In this document: positions 15,750 to 23,564 of the stretch, piece after piece
Position numbering within the stretch: the stretch's first letter is position 1
Layout of the letters: each line of letters opens with the position of its first letter
NCBI RefSeq assembly: GCF_000430765.1
Contig: NZ_AUMQ01000029.1
Coordinates: 1 to 36,550 of the forward strand
Reading direction: 5' to 3'
DNA: 36,550 bases
Source of the DNA: Peribacillus kribbensis DSM 17871
GTDB taxonomy: Bacteria > Bacillota > Bacilli > Bacillales > DSM-1321
The notes under the pieces: model-generated
Told to the model about the DNA's origin: nothing
What the model saw: only the letters and a program-made list of their open reading frames with translations
Databases searched by the model: none
Made by a program: the position numbers and the translations under genes

Positions 15750-18107
15750 TTACTGCACTTTTATATTGCTGGGTTTACTTTTGTTATTTGACGCATCAAC
15801 TGCATAAAGGGTTAGAAGAGTACCCGCTTTTTGCTTTGGAATGGCAATTTTAAAGTTTCCTGCGGATGCTGCTTTTCCTGAAGCAATCTTTGATGTACCT
15901 TTGTATACTAAAACACTTGCGCCCTTCTCGGCATGTCCTGTCACATAAACAGAGCTTACCGTAACCTTATTTATAGAAGGCGGAGACGGCGGCTGTTTGT
16001 CCAGCACCTTTACCCCAAGGCTCGTATAGCGGACTCCTTTGGCGGTAGTTTCGATTACCTTTATTTCCTTCCCTGCTGTCTGCTTTGGAATGGTGATTTT
16101 GTATGTTCCCTTTGAATCCGCCTTGCCCTTCTTAATGTATACGCCATTCGAGTAGACTTTCAGCGTGCTCTTTGGGATAGATTTTCCTGAGACATATATG
16201 GAAACATTGCTAATGGGCTGCAAGGACGGTACATAAAGTACTTTTTTTATAGAAGCGCTGCCCATATTCCCTGCCCGATCTGTCGCCTGGACGGAGATAC
16301 TGCTGCCTGCCGCTTGTTTAGGGATCGGGATGGAAAACTGGCCCATTGAGTTTATTTTTCCTGAAGCGAGATACTTTCCATTCTTAAAAACTTTTACAGC
16401 AGAGTAAGCTTCCGTTTTTCCACTGACCGAAACAGATTCAGTATAAATGGCTGCAAGCACTGGAGCGGCAGGTTTTTTTCTGTCAATCACAAACTTGATG
16501 GATTTGTTTGATGATGACGGGCTGATAGAACTTGGCTGCCTCAACGGAGAAAGATTATATCCGCTGGGTGTTCTGACTCCGCTTGTACTTACCTGATAGG
16601 AGCCGTCGGATGTTACGGTTGCGGCAGATGAAAGATTCTTCACTGTTTTCCCGTCTGATAAGCTTATTGTACTGTTGGACGGTACTCCAATCTTCACATT
16701 TTCATTAAAATAAGCTGTGTCGGTAACCGGACCTGGCGGCTGCTCGTCGTTTACTGTTAACCATCTATAAGAATTATAATAGTAAGTCCCTGTGTTTGAA
16801 TTCATCACAGGAAAACGCAGGCTCGGCACTGAGTATGTGAGTAAGTAGATGCCATTTACATTAGAATCTACTGAACCCTTCATTACTATATCCTTTGTCC
16901 TGTCCCCCTCCGCATTTGAAAAGGCTCTGACACCCTCCATCGGATTAAAGGCAGTCCCTCTCTGGAGAAGCCTCGATTGTACCCCTGTATAAAAAGGCAG
17001 GATCTTTACAACCGGCAAAGAAGAACTGGGGTTTATGAAGGTTGAATTGCTGACGTGGTCTTCTAAATAAATTTGACTCATATAATACAGGCCCTCTGAA
17101 GCATAAGCAGGAACCTCCAGCTTTCCTTTCCATTGCTTATTTGTGCCTGCTTCTTTAAGATGGCCCCAAAAATGATCACTTGAAAGCAGTGAATCCTTGC
17201 GTGTGAATGATGCAGTTACATCGCTAATTCCGGAGCCGGCGTCCTCTCCATTTACAACCACGTCTAGTGAATCTCCGGGGTAAAGCTCCTTCTGTCCGAC
17301 ACTGGCAGAAGCGAATACCGGGCCTGCATTATCCGTAATCCCCCCTGATACTGTCAATTGAGCTTTCGCAAGCAGGGTTTCGCTTTTGGCCCAATAACTA
17401 ATTTCATTTCCCGCTTTATCAGTGAGAGAAATATAACCGATATCATACAGTCCATTCCGGGCATTCTTTGGTATGGTTATTTCAGTTTCAAAATTCTTAG
17501 TTGATGTATTGTAGTAAAAGTTCCCGAAAAAAGGGTAATTATCTGTTTCAATATGCCTAAAACTCATAGAACCATGGGATAAGCCGCTTTCATCCTTATA
17601 CCCTATAGACACGATTACCTTGTCACCCGGCTTTGCTGAAGATTTACTAAGCTTTACGGCTGTTAGGTCCGGTGCAGAAGTATCCGTTCCTCCGTCCATC
17701 ATCCGAAAGCGCAAATCGGAGAGCAAAGACGATCCGCTCCCATACGAGCAGCTATTTCCAGCTTGATCATACAAGGTTATATCTCCTATATTCCAGTCTC
17801 CCTGAAGTAAATCATCAATACGATAGGAAAACTCATAGGTATTATTCCCGACATAAGGCATCATGGAGTATATGGTCCGGCCCGAACTGTGGCTTAAAGT
17901 GATGTCCGCATCCGGGGCAGGGCCGGATTCAACATCATCCTCAATCGTAAATCTCATTTTAATGGTTTCCCCGGTGTGGAATTCCTTCTGGTTGATGGAG
18001 GCTGACTTAAGAATAAGGGGGGTGGTATCACTATCGGCACTTGCAGGAACAACGCCCGCCAGGCATAAAGCGAGCATAAACATAACTATTAAACTTTTTC
18101 TTACCAT
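15750..18107 (-). CDS. Large secreted protein with Ig-like repeats
   Basis: A 785-residue exported protein. Residues 1-24 form a signal peptide with an ASA cleavage site. Three related N-terminal modules (about 28-145, 148-255 and 261-370) each open with a hydrophobic strand plus (E/S)..PGD-like turn and contain DxAGN or DESG/DAGSG loops. A DUF5011-like Ig module follows (about 385-455, with VRAFSNAEGDRTKDIVMKGSVD and GIYLLTYSV). After a linker come three C-terminal bacterial Ig modules of about 75 residues (about 548-785), each with VSG..., VYKNG/GKA and a PKQ.AG turn. There is no LPXTG, SLH or catalytic domain, so it may be loosely wall-bound or released. The ATG follows AGAGAGG. It is a single gene with its own terminator. 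It resembles adhesion or scaffold proteins, but its role is unknown. Confidence 0.8.
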   Translation of the reverse strand: MVRKSLIVMFMLALCLAGVVPASADSDTTPLILKSASINQKEFHTGETIKMRFTIEDDVESGPAPDADITLSHSSGRTIYSMMPYVGNNTYEFSYRIDDLLQGDWNIGDITLYDQAGNSCSYGSGSSLLSDLRFRMMDGGTDTSAPDLTAVKLSKSSAKPGDKVIVSIGYKDESGLSHGSMSFRHIETDNYPFFGNFYYNTSTKNFETEITIPKNARNGLYDIGYISLTDKAGNEISYWAKSETLLAKAQLTVSGGITDNAGPVFASASVGQKELYPGDSLDVVVNGEDAGSGISDVTASFTRKDSLLSSDHFWGHLKEAGTNKQWKGKLEVPAYASEGLYYMSQIYLEDHVSNSTFINPSSSLPVVKILPFYTGVQSRLLQRGTAFNPMEGVRAFSNAEGDRTKDIVMKGSVDSNVNGIYLLTYSVPSLRFPVMNSNTGTYYYNSYRWLTVNDEQPPGPVTDTAYFNENVKIGVPSNSTISLSDGKTVKNLSSAATVTSDGSYQVSTSGVRTPSGYNLSPLRQPSSISPSSSNKSIKFVIDRKKPAAPVLAAIYTESVSVSGKTEAYSAVKVFKNGKYLASGKINSMGQFSIPIPKQAAGSSISVQATDRAGNMGSASIKKVLYVPSLQPISNVSIYVSGKSIPKSTLKVYSNGVYIKKGKADSKGTYKITIPKQTAGKEIKVIETTAKGVRYTSLGVKVLDKQPPSPPSINKVTVSSVYVTGHAEKGASVLVYKGTSKIASGKAASAGNFKIAIPKQKAGTLLTLYAVDASNNKSKPSNIKVQ

Positions 18108-18310
18108 TCATCAAAAACCTCTCTTAGAGTATATTTATTTTTTTGCTTCATTTTAATAGAAAAACAGGAAAAAATATATGAAAATAACAAAAAAAGGTAG
18201 TAAACAATTTATTCCAATTTTTCTTTACTATTCATTCTGGCCACACGCTAAAGAGAGCGGATAAACTGAACTCCGCTCCCTTTCCCTTTCCATCCTTTTC
18301 GGACTCCTTC

Positions 18311-18739
18311 TTACAATCCGCTTTCTCGTAGATAATCCTCAAGTCTGATCCCGGATTTTTGGGCTGTCCGGGGACAGCTCATATTATGGTCCATTACTTT
18401 TTTGTTAATACTTTTGATGGTGCGCTCTATATTGTATGTATCATCAAACAGGGTTAATTCGTGCTTTAAATGGTCAATTTCACGCCCGAGCTCTACCCAT
18501 CTGGGCAAAAAACCATTATCCTTCAGGACTTTATTCAGCTGCCTCTCTGGATTATAGGTAAGATCCGGATCGAGAGCCATTCCCTTCCCTTTCACGGTTT
18601 CAAACTGCCCTTCCCTTTCTGCCCTCCTAACAATGGAAGTGATATGATCCTCATAATCCCAAGTGAATTTGCTTATAGATTGATCGCCCATTGCAATATT
18701 CTTCGCAGTTTGATTTTTCCTCATTTCATCAAAAGCCAT
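18311..18739 (-). CDS. DUF1992 (DnaJ-C28-like conserved region) protein
   Basis: A 142-residue cytoplasmic protein of the DUF1992 family. The family pattern is plain: EDHITSIVRRAEREGQFETVKGKGMAL, then DPDLTYNPERQLNKVLKDNGFLPRWVELGREI. It corresponds to the conserved domain of human DNAJC28, here without a J domain, as in most bacteria. The ATG follows AAAGGGGTGGTAAA. Its biochemical role is not known. An imperfect GAGCGGA/TCCGCTC hairpin about 40-60 bp past its stop may end transcription, but it lacks a T-run. Confidence 0.85.
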   Translation of the reverse strand: MAFDEMRKNQTAKNIAMGDQSISKFTWDYEDHITSIVRRAEREGQFETVKGKGMALDPDLTYNPERQLNKVLKDNGFLPRWVELGREIDHLKHELTLFDDTYNIERTIKSINKKVMDHNMSCPRTAQKSGIRLEDYLRESGL

Positions 18740-18846
18740 TTTACCACCCCTTTAGATATATTAATCTTCAGAAATGCCAGTTTATGGACCCTTAGCTGTA
18801 TTTTAATGGTAAGCGATGGCTGATGAGGGAGCAATGGAAAACAGAA

Positions 18847-18876
18847 AAAAAGCAATGGAACCCCATTGCTTCTAAC
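18847..18876 (-). terminator. Terminator of the 47-residue gene
   Basis: On the minus strand AAGCAATGG and CCATTGCTT form a perfect 9-bp stem with a 3-4 nt loop, followed by TTTTTTCTG. It is about 25 bp after the TAG at 18896. Confidence 0.85.
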
Positions 18877-18895
18877 ACAAAATTCATTTTTCCGT

Positions 18896-19039
18896 CTAAA
18901 ACCGCCGGCTGTTATCCTGTTTTTTTGTGTGTCCCTGGTACATAAAATAATGAGCAAACACCTTATTCCACTTGTCTTTTTCTTTTTTATTCAATGATAA
19001 TAATTCACCCAATTTAATAGCATTTATTTTTAAGTTCAT
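18896..19039 (-). CDS. 47-residue uncharacterised small protein
   Basis: From the ATG at 19039 the minus strand encodes MNLKINAIKLGELLSLNKKE and continues to a TAG at 18896, giving 47 residues. The protein is Lys-rich with a helical first half and an aromatic middle (KWNKVFAHYFMYQGH). A strong terminator follows directly, which supports a real transcript end. The ribosome site is weak (GTGAGTG before the ATG). It lies 95 bp downstream of the decarboxylase stop and may be its last operon member or a separate unit. I do not recognise the family. Confidence 0.5.
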   Translation of the reverse strand: MNLKINAIKLGELLSLNKKEKDKWNKVFAHYFMYQGHTKKQDNSRRF

Positions 19040-19134
19040 GGCGGCACACTCACTTTTCTATTTACTATTTATAAAATCCTTGGGGTGTGAGACAAGCTGT
19101 TTCTGCAAATTTCCTGCCAATTCGTTCTTCTGGT

Positions 19135-20817
19135 TTACTCACTCTGCTGCTTTTGTTTTTCCAGCATTTCACGCATTTTCTTTAAATACTCAGGAGCATC
19201 CATGGACTCGGATGTCTGCAGTTCGATAATCGCTAATTGATCCTGCTGTTCTGCTGCTTCAATGGCGCTGTCCAGTTCGCCCATTGTCTTGACGGCGGCC
19301 GTATAGGCCTCTCCGCCAAACACTTCGGTGAGCTTCGTATAATTCCATAATGGAATATCATTATAATCTTGTTTTTCTATTTCAACCTGAACATTAAGGT
19401 ACTTTTCAATGGTATATCCTTGATTGTTCAGGACAAAAATAATGGGTTTACAGCCATTGGCCAGCATGGAGCTGATTTCCTGCACGGTGAGCTGCAGCGA
19501 GCCGTCACCTGTAAACAGGATGACCCGGCGGTCTTTTGCTGCGACCGAAGCCCCAAAGGCCGCGGGAGTAGCATAGCCAATGCTCTGCCATCCACCCTGG
19601 GCTATATAATCCGCACCCTTCGGAAGCCTGATCTGTGACATGCCATATGTGAATGTCCCCGTTTCTACCACTAAGATGTCTTGACTTTTAAGCATTTTTT
19701 GAATTCTTGGATAGTAATATTTTGCTTGGATGGGTTCCTCTTGAAATTCGGTAACTTCTTCGTATGGAAATCTGGCCGGTTCAGGTGCTTCCTGGGTGAA
19801 TTTGATACCTGCAAGTGCCTCCAGCATATCCTCCGCCATCAGATTCATATATTGCGCTGCGCCAATCTTTGTAAATTCCGGGTGGATATCGATCATCCTG
19901 GCAGAATCCAGGCTGGCAGTGTACTTTGCCATATTCATATCCGATCTTATAAGCCCCACTGAAATGATTACATCTGCTTCTTCTACAATCCTGCGGACAT
20001 TTTCATCGCCAAACTCCCCGCTGTATACTCCAATAAAAAACGGATGTGTTTCATCAAACCCTCCTTTTCCCTGCATGAGGGCCGCTACCGGGGCATTCAT
20101 GCCTTCCGCAAGCTCCTTCACCTTTCCTCCCAGCCTTTTGCGGTAGGCCATATTATCTGTTAAAATGACCGCATTTTTTGCTTGACTTAACAGAGCCTGT
20201 GCATGCTCTCCCGCCTGGTGTAAAGAAGCGCTGCTGGTCGTCTTGGCGTCCTCCTCTGCCTCTAGATGAGGGACCACCTTCTCTGTGACCTGATCAATGG
20301 CCATCACCAGATAGACAGGCTTTTGGTGTACCTTCGCCATGTTGATAGCTTTCGGGATTTCCAGTGCAGCATTTTCAGGAGTCACCTTTGCAGAATAAAT
20401 GGTGATCTGTTCATACATCCTGTGAAACACGTCAAAGTCGCCGTCCATCAATGTATGATGAAGCAGTTTTTTCTCCTGCTGTTCCTGCGATTTCGGAGAG
20501 CCTGCAATATGTATCAAAGGCACGTTTTCACTGTAGGCCCCTGCTACAGAATTGCAGGCGCTCATTTCCCCGACCCCAAAGGTTGTAATCATCGCCGACA
20601 GCCCTCTCAGCCTTGCGTAGGCATCAGCAGCATAGCCTGCATTCAGCTCATTCCTGCCATTTATAAATTGGATATCTTCATATTTTTCAAGCGTATCGAG
20701 GAGGGAGAAGTTAAAATCACCGGGAACGCCGAATATTTCCGTAACCCCTTCATTCTTTAAGCAATCAAAAAGAAATTCTCCCACCGTTTTGTTTTCCAGC
20801 TCCATCTTTTGATTCAT
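19135..20817 (-). CDS. Thiamine-diphosphate 2-oxoacid (pyruvate/indolepyruvate) decarboxylase
   Basis: A cytoplasmic ThDP enzyme of 560 residues (562 from a GTG at 20823). The true-decarboxylase residues are all present. Counted from the GTG they are D36 (VPGDFNFS), the cofactor-activating E59 (NGRNELNAGYAADAYAR) and the His pair H122-H123 (LLHHTLMDGDF). The ThDP/Mg motif GDGSLQLTVQEISS...NNQGYTIE also carries the C-terminal catalytic Glu. This set is found in pyruvate, indolepyruvate and branched-chain keto acid decarboxylases, not in acetolactate synthase. It would make an aldehyde plus CO2; the preferred substrate cannot be told. AAGGAAA with 6-nt spacing favours the ATG at 20817, though GAGGTG would also suit the GTG. 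A sigma-B-like promoter lies upstream. Confidence 0.88.
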   Translation of the reverse strand: MNQKMELENKTVGEFLFDCLKNEGVTEIFGVPGDFNFSLLDTLEKYEDIQFINGRNELNAGYAADAYARLRGLSAMITTFGVGEMSACNSVAGAYSENVPLIHIAGSPKSQEQQEKKLLHHTLMDGDFDVFHRMYEQITIYSAKVTPENAALEIPKAINMAKVHQKPVYLVMAIDQVTEKVVPHLEAEEDAKTTSSASLHQAGEHAQALLSQAKNAVILTDNMAYRKRLGGKVKELAEGMNAPVAALMQGKGGFDETHPFFIGVYSGEFGDENVRRIVEEADVIISVGLIRSDMNMAKYTASLDSARMIDIHPEFTKIGAAQYMNLMAEDMLEALAGIKFTQEAPEPARFPYEEVTEFQEEPIQAKYYYPRIQKMLKSQDILVVETGTFTYGMSQIRLPKGADYIAQGGWQSIGYATPAAFGASVAAKDRRVILFTGDGSLQLTVQEISSMLANGCKPIIFVLNNQGYTIEKYLNVQVEIEKQDYNDIPLWNYTKLTEVFGGEAYTAAVKTMGELDSAIEAAEQQDQLAIIELQTSESMDAPEYLKKMREMLEKQKQQSE

Positions 20818-20865
20818 TGCCACTTTCCTTCACCTCTCGAGCATAAATTTATTTCCAATTTGTTT

Positions 20866-20890
20866 ATACCCTTCCTGATTTCATTTAGAC
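20866..20890 (-). promoter_or_regulatory. Sigma-B-like promoter of the decarboxylase gene
   Basis: On the minus strand GTCTAA (20890-20885), a 13-bp spacer and GGGTAT (20871-20866) match the B. subtilis sigma-B consensus (GTTTAA, N12-15, GGGTAT) with one mismatch. It is about 50 bp before the start codon. It suggests induction by general stress. Confidence 0.5.
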
Positions 20891-20917
20891 GTTTTTTTGA
20901 GAAATTTGCCGGATGAC

Positions 20918-20950
20918 AAAAGGCAGCCCCTGATGATCAGGTCTGCCTTT
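20918..20950 (-). terminator. Terminator of the formate/nitrite transporter gene
   Basis: On the minus strand AAAGGCAG, then CTGAT/ATCAGG, then CTGCCTTT form a nearly continuous stem that ends in TTTTGTC. It begins about 10 bp after the stop. Confidence 0.8.
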
Positions 20951-20960
20951 AATCCCACTG

Positions 20961-21761
20961 TTACCCGTGAGCAGGTTTATCCAGGGAGTCTTTTAATTCC
21001 TGCCTATAGGAAAGCCAGTAGGCCATCGCTACAAAAACAGCGCCTCCGATTGCATTGCCAATAAAAACCGGAATGAAGTTCATGATGAAGTCCCCCCATG
21101 TGGCTCCCCCGCCAAAGATGGCAGCCGGGATCACGAACATATTGGCGACAACGTGCTGGAAGCCGATGGCGACAAAGCCCATGATCGGGAACCAGATGCC
21201 GAGGATCTTGCCGCTCATTTCCTCTGCCCCATAGGCAAGCCAGACCGCAAGCCCGACCAGCCAGTTGCAGCCCACAGCGGAAACCATTGCCTGAATAAAG
21301 TTATCATGAATCTTCACCTGTGCAATGGCAATGGTTTTATGGAGATACGGTCCATTCTCAGTAAGGCCTACTACATGCCCAAAAAAGTAAGCGACAAATA
21401 ATGCACCTATAAAATTAGCAATGGTAATGATGACCCAGTTTTTGACCAGGCTCCCAAAGGAAACCTTTTTTGCAAGAAACGCCATCGGCACTGCCATCAT
21501 ATTCCCTGTAAGCAGCTCACCCCCTGCCAAAACGATCAGCACAAGGCCCAGCGGGAATACCGCAGCCCCAAGGAACGCACCAAAAGTTCCCCATTCCTTT
21601 GGAAGATCTGCCGTGACACGAATATCAAGAAGAAAACCTATAGAAATAAATGCACCCGCCAAAAACCCGAGAACCATCATGCTCACGAACGGGATTGAAA
21701 CCTTCTTCGTCCCAGTTTGGACTGCAATTTCAGCTATCTGCTTCGGACTATGATACGCCAT
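20961..21761 (-). CDS. Formate/nitrite transporter (FocA/NirC family)
   Basis: A 266-residue inner-membrane channel of the FNT family with six expected helices. Recognisable parts are LAGGELLTGNMM, SAVGCNWLVGLAVWLAYGAEEMSGK, and the central-His segment IGFQHVVANMFVIPAAIF. The His gates anion and proton passage in FocA. It would carry formate, nitrite or another small monovalent anion. AGGAGG at 8 nt favours the ATG at 21761 over the GTG at 21767. It lies upstream of the decarboxylase but is separated by a terminator and a promoter. A perfect 9-bp inverted repeat in its leader suggests control by a redox or aromatic-sensing repressor. Confidence 0.88.
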   Translation of the reverse strand: MAYHSPKQIAEIAVQTGTKKVSIPFVSMMVLGFLAGAFISIGFLLDIRVTADLPKEWGTFGAFLGAAVFPLGLVLIVLAGGELLTGNMMAVPMAFLAKKVSFGSLVKNWVIITIANFIGALFVAYFFGHVVGLTENGPYLHKTIAIAQVKIHDNFIQAMVSAVGCNWLVGLAVWLAYGAEEMSGKILGIWFPIMGFVAIGFQHVVANMFVIPAAIFGGGATWGDFIMNFIPVFIGNAIGGAVFVAMAYWLSYRQELKDSLDKPAHG

Positions 21762-21787
21762 TTTCACAACCTCCTAATATCTGCCTG

Positions 21788-21811
21788 TTTACTATTACCC
21801 AAAATAGTAAA
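21788..21811. promoter_or_regulatory. Inverted repeat operator candidate before the FNT gene
   Basis: TTTACTATT (21788-21796), a 6-nt spacer and AATAGTAAA (21803-21811) form a perfect inverted repeat. Reading on the minus strand, a possible promoter (TTGAAA, 17 bp, TATCTT) lies upstream, so the repeat falls between the start point and the ribosome site. TACTATT/AATAGTA arms are reminiscent of HxlR-type (YodB-like) operators. That link is inference. Confidence 0.5.
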
Positions 21812-21914
21812 AATATAAGTCTCCTTGAAGATATTAACTATATTCACTATTTTCAAACCTCTTTATTTTTTGGAAATCTGTCCCCGGTTCTCCATTATTC
21901 CCTGTGCTGGACAA

Positions 21915-21950
21915 ATAAAAAAGGCTGAAACTGAAAGCGTTTCAGCCCCG
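21915..21950 (-). terminator. Terminator overlapping the nhaC stop codon
   Basis: On the minus strand GGCTGAAAC pairs with GTTTCAGCC, followed by TTTTTTATT. The TGA stop (21944-21942) lies inside the first arm. The arm also contains a cre-like core (TGAAAGCGTTTCAG), which here is better explained by the hairpin. Confidence 0.8.
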
Positions 21951-23255
21951 GGAAATGGGGACGGATCCCACTTCCCTTTTCCCCTTCAAGGAGAGCACGA
22001 TCGATAAGATCGGAAGGATCCAGAGAAAGACTGCATAAGGCAGGTATGCACGGAGGGGGACATTCAGGACGGTGCTGCACATGATGGCCAGTACACTCCA
22101 GGGAACCATGGCCGGGAAGAGCATGGTAGTGTCCCCCATCAGCCGAGAAAGGCGGGCTTTGCCATAGCGGTTCTGCCAGTGGGGAAGGAAGGATCTTCCT
22201 GTCAGAATGATGGGCAGGGTCTGGTTTGCAGCGATACAGGATATAAGCAGGGACAACGCGACAACTTTTAAACTATCAGTAAAGTATGTTTTCGAGGCCT
22301 GCAGCCATTTATCAAGATACGGCTGTATCACATTCATTTCATCGAGGATTCCATTATAGGCTCCCGCGAAGACAATGAAGATGAGCAGCCAGTACATATG
22401 GCTCAATCCCCCGCCTAAGCCTTCGATCCCAAACCAGCAGCCCTTAACGATTGCAATGAACGAAACACCATTTATTAAGGCAATGACAGAAGCGGCAGCA
22501 ATTCCTGCCATAAAGGCCTTGACAATCCCAGCCCTGAATAGCACTATAGCCATCAAAACTAGAGGCGGCACAAAAGGAAGGAAGGAAAGCTTCCCTGTAT
22601 GGTGATCAATAGACAAGGTATGCTGGATGCCCCACTTCATATCCATCCCCGCATAAAACAGGATCCCTCCTGATACAGCCAGGAGAGTGGTAAAAAACAT
22701 CGCCCTCTGCTGATCTCTGACCGATATTTCAACTGTGTGCGACAGGAGCTGGTGTGCGCTTGAAAAGGGAGAAGTCCGGTCCCCCACAAAGGCACCTGAA
22801 ATAAGCGCCCCAGCTGTTATAGCAGCAGGCAGATGAAGAAGAAGCGCTGAACTGATGATAGGAACCCCTATCGCACTCAGGGTTCCGACAGAGGTACCGA
22901 GCAAAAGCGAAAATACCATGGCCGCTATAAACGTTAAAACAAAAAAATGCCCGGGGGTAATCGATTCCAGCGTCACCGCTACCATCTGGGAGATGGTACC
23001 CGACAGCTGCCAGGAAGGCAGGAGAAAACTGACGAAAAGCAGAATCAAAATGACCACCCTGGTTTTGGAAGCACCTCTCACACACATGGTCAGAATTTTC
23101 CCCGCCCCGGCATTTTTCTTTAAAGTAAAGAAAATTAATGCCGCAAAGCCTGGCAAAAACCCAAGTGCAAGGGGAAACTTGCCGATAACAGAGGCAGCTA
23201 CCCCCGCCAGGGTGATAAAGATTACTAAAAATACTTCCGTTCCTCTAAACTCCAT
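21942..23255 (-). CDS. nhaC: NhaC-family Na+/H+ antiporter
   Basis: A 437-residue membrane protein of the NhaC family, which includes sodium/proton and malate/lactate antiporters of Bacillus. Diagnostic stretches are LLLGTSVGTLSAIGVPIIS, GALISGAFVGDRTSPFSSA (with the ion-binding Asp and Ser residues), and AANQTLPIILTGR in the second half. About eleven hydrophobic segments are seen. AGGAG with an 8-nt spacer sets the ATG at 23255; the upstream ATG at 23291 has no proper ribosome site. Single-gene unit. Whether it moves Na+ only or also an organic acid cannot be told. Confidence 0.87.
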   Translation of the reverse strand: MEFRGTEVFLVIFITLAGVAASVIGKFPLALGFLPGFAALIFFTLKKNAGAGKILTMCVRGASKTRVVILILLFVSFLLPSWQLSGTISQMVAVTLESITPGHFFVLTFIAAMVFSLLLGTSVGTLSAIGVPIISSALLLHLPAAITAGALISGAFVGDRTSPFSSAHQLLSHTVEISVRDQQRAMFFTTLLAVSGGILFYAGMDMKWGIQHTLSIDHHTGKLSFLPFVPPLVLMAIVLFRAGIVKAFMAGIAAASVIALINGVSFIAIVKGCWFGIEGLGGGLSHMYWLLIFIVFAGAYNGILDEMNVIQPYLDKWLQASKTYFTDSLKVVALSLLISCIAANQTLPIILTGRSFLPHWQNRYGKARLSRLMGDTTMLFPAMVPWSVLAIMCSTVLNVPLRAYLPYAVFLWILPILSIVLSLKGKREVGSVPISRG

Positions 23256-23564
23256 CTCTTCATCTCCTGAAAAGCATTTAAACATCTTCATTCTATTATA
23301 GTTCCAGACCTCCAGAGACTAAAATCTTTTTCGCAAAAATTCTAAAAGTTGCAGGAATGATCTTCGATAACTAGAAGTAATATTAGAACTAATCGACCGT
23401 ACTCTTTCATAAGAACGATCCTCCACCCCCGCTTTGTAACACCCAGCCCTAAAAAAACATCTCCATTTTAATTATAATTATTATAAATAAATATTGATTT
23501 TTAAGTGAAAAATGCTATCATTTATCCATAGCACAAAAAAACAGATAAAGGCGGGGAATGTGAA
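23256..23564. promoter_or_regulatory. nhaC/katA divergent control region with a perfect PerR box
   Basis: TTATAATTATTATAA at 23472-23486 matches the PerR consensus TTATAATNATTATAA at every position. It abuts a promoter for katA: TTGATT (23494-23499), 16 bp, TATCAT (23516-23521). Peroxide-relieved repression of katA by PerR is well known in Bacillus. The part nearest nhaC shows no clear promoter. Confidence 0.85.

Noticed and set aside
21928-21945. Cre-like TGAAAGCGTTTCAG at the nhaC end
   Set aside because: It is part of the nhaC terminator stem and lies downstream of the gene, so CcpA action is unlikely.
21884-21970. Short GGGGACGG/CTGTCCCCGG words here and near 10553 and 33428, resembling Bacillus REP-like repeats
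   Set aside because: The copies are short and degenerate and no full repeat unit could be made out.
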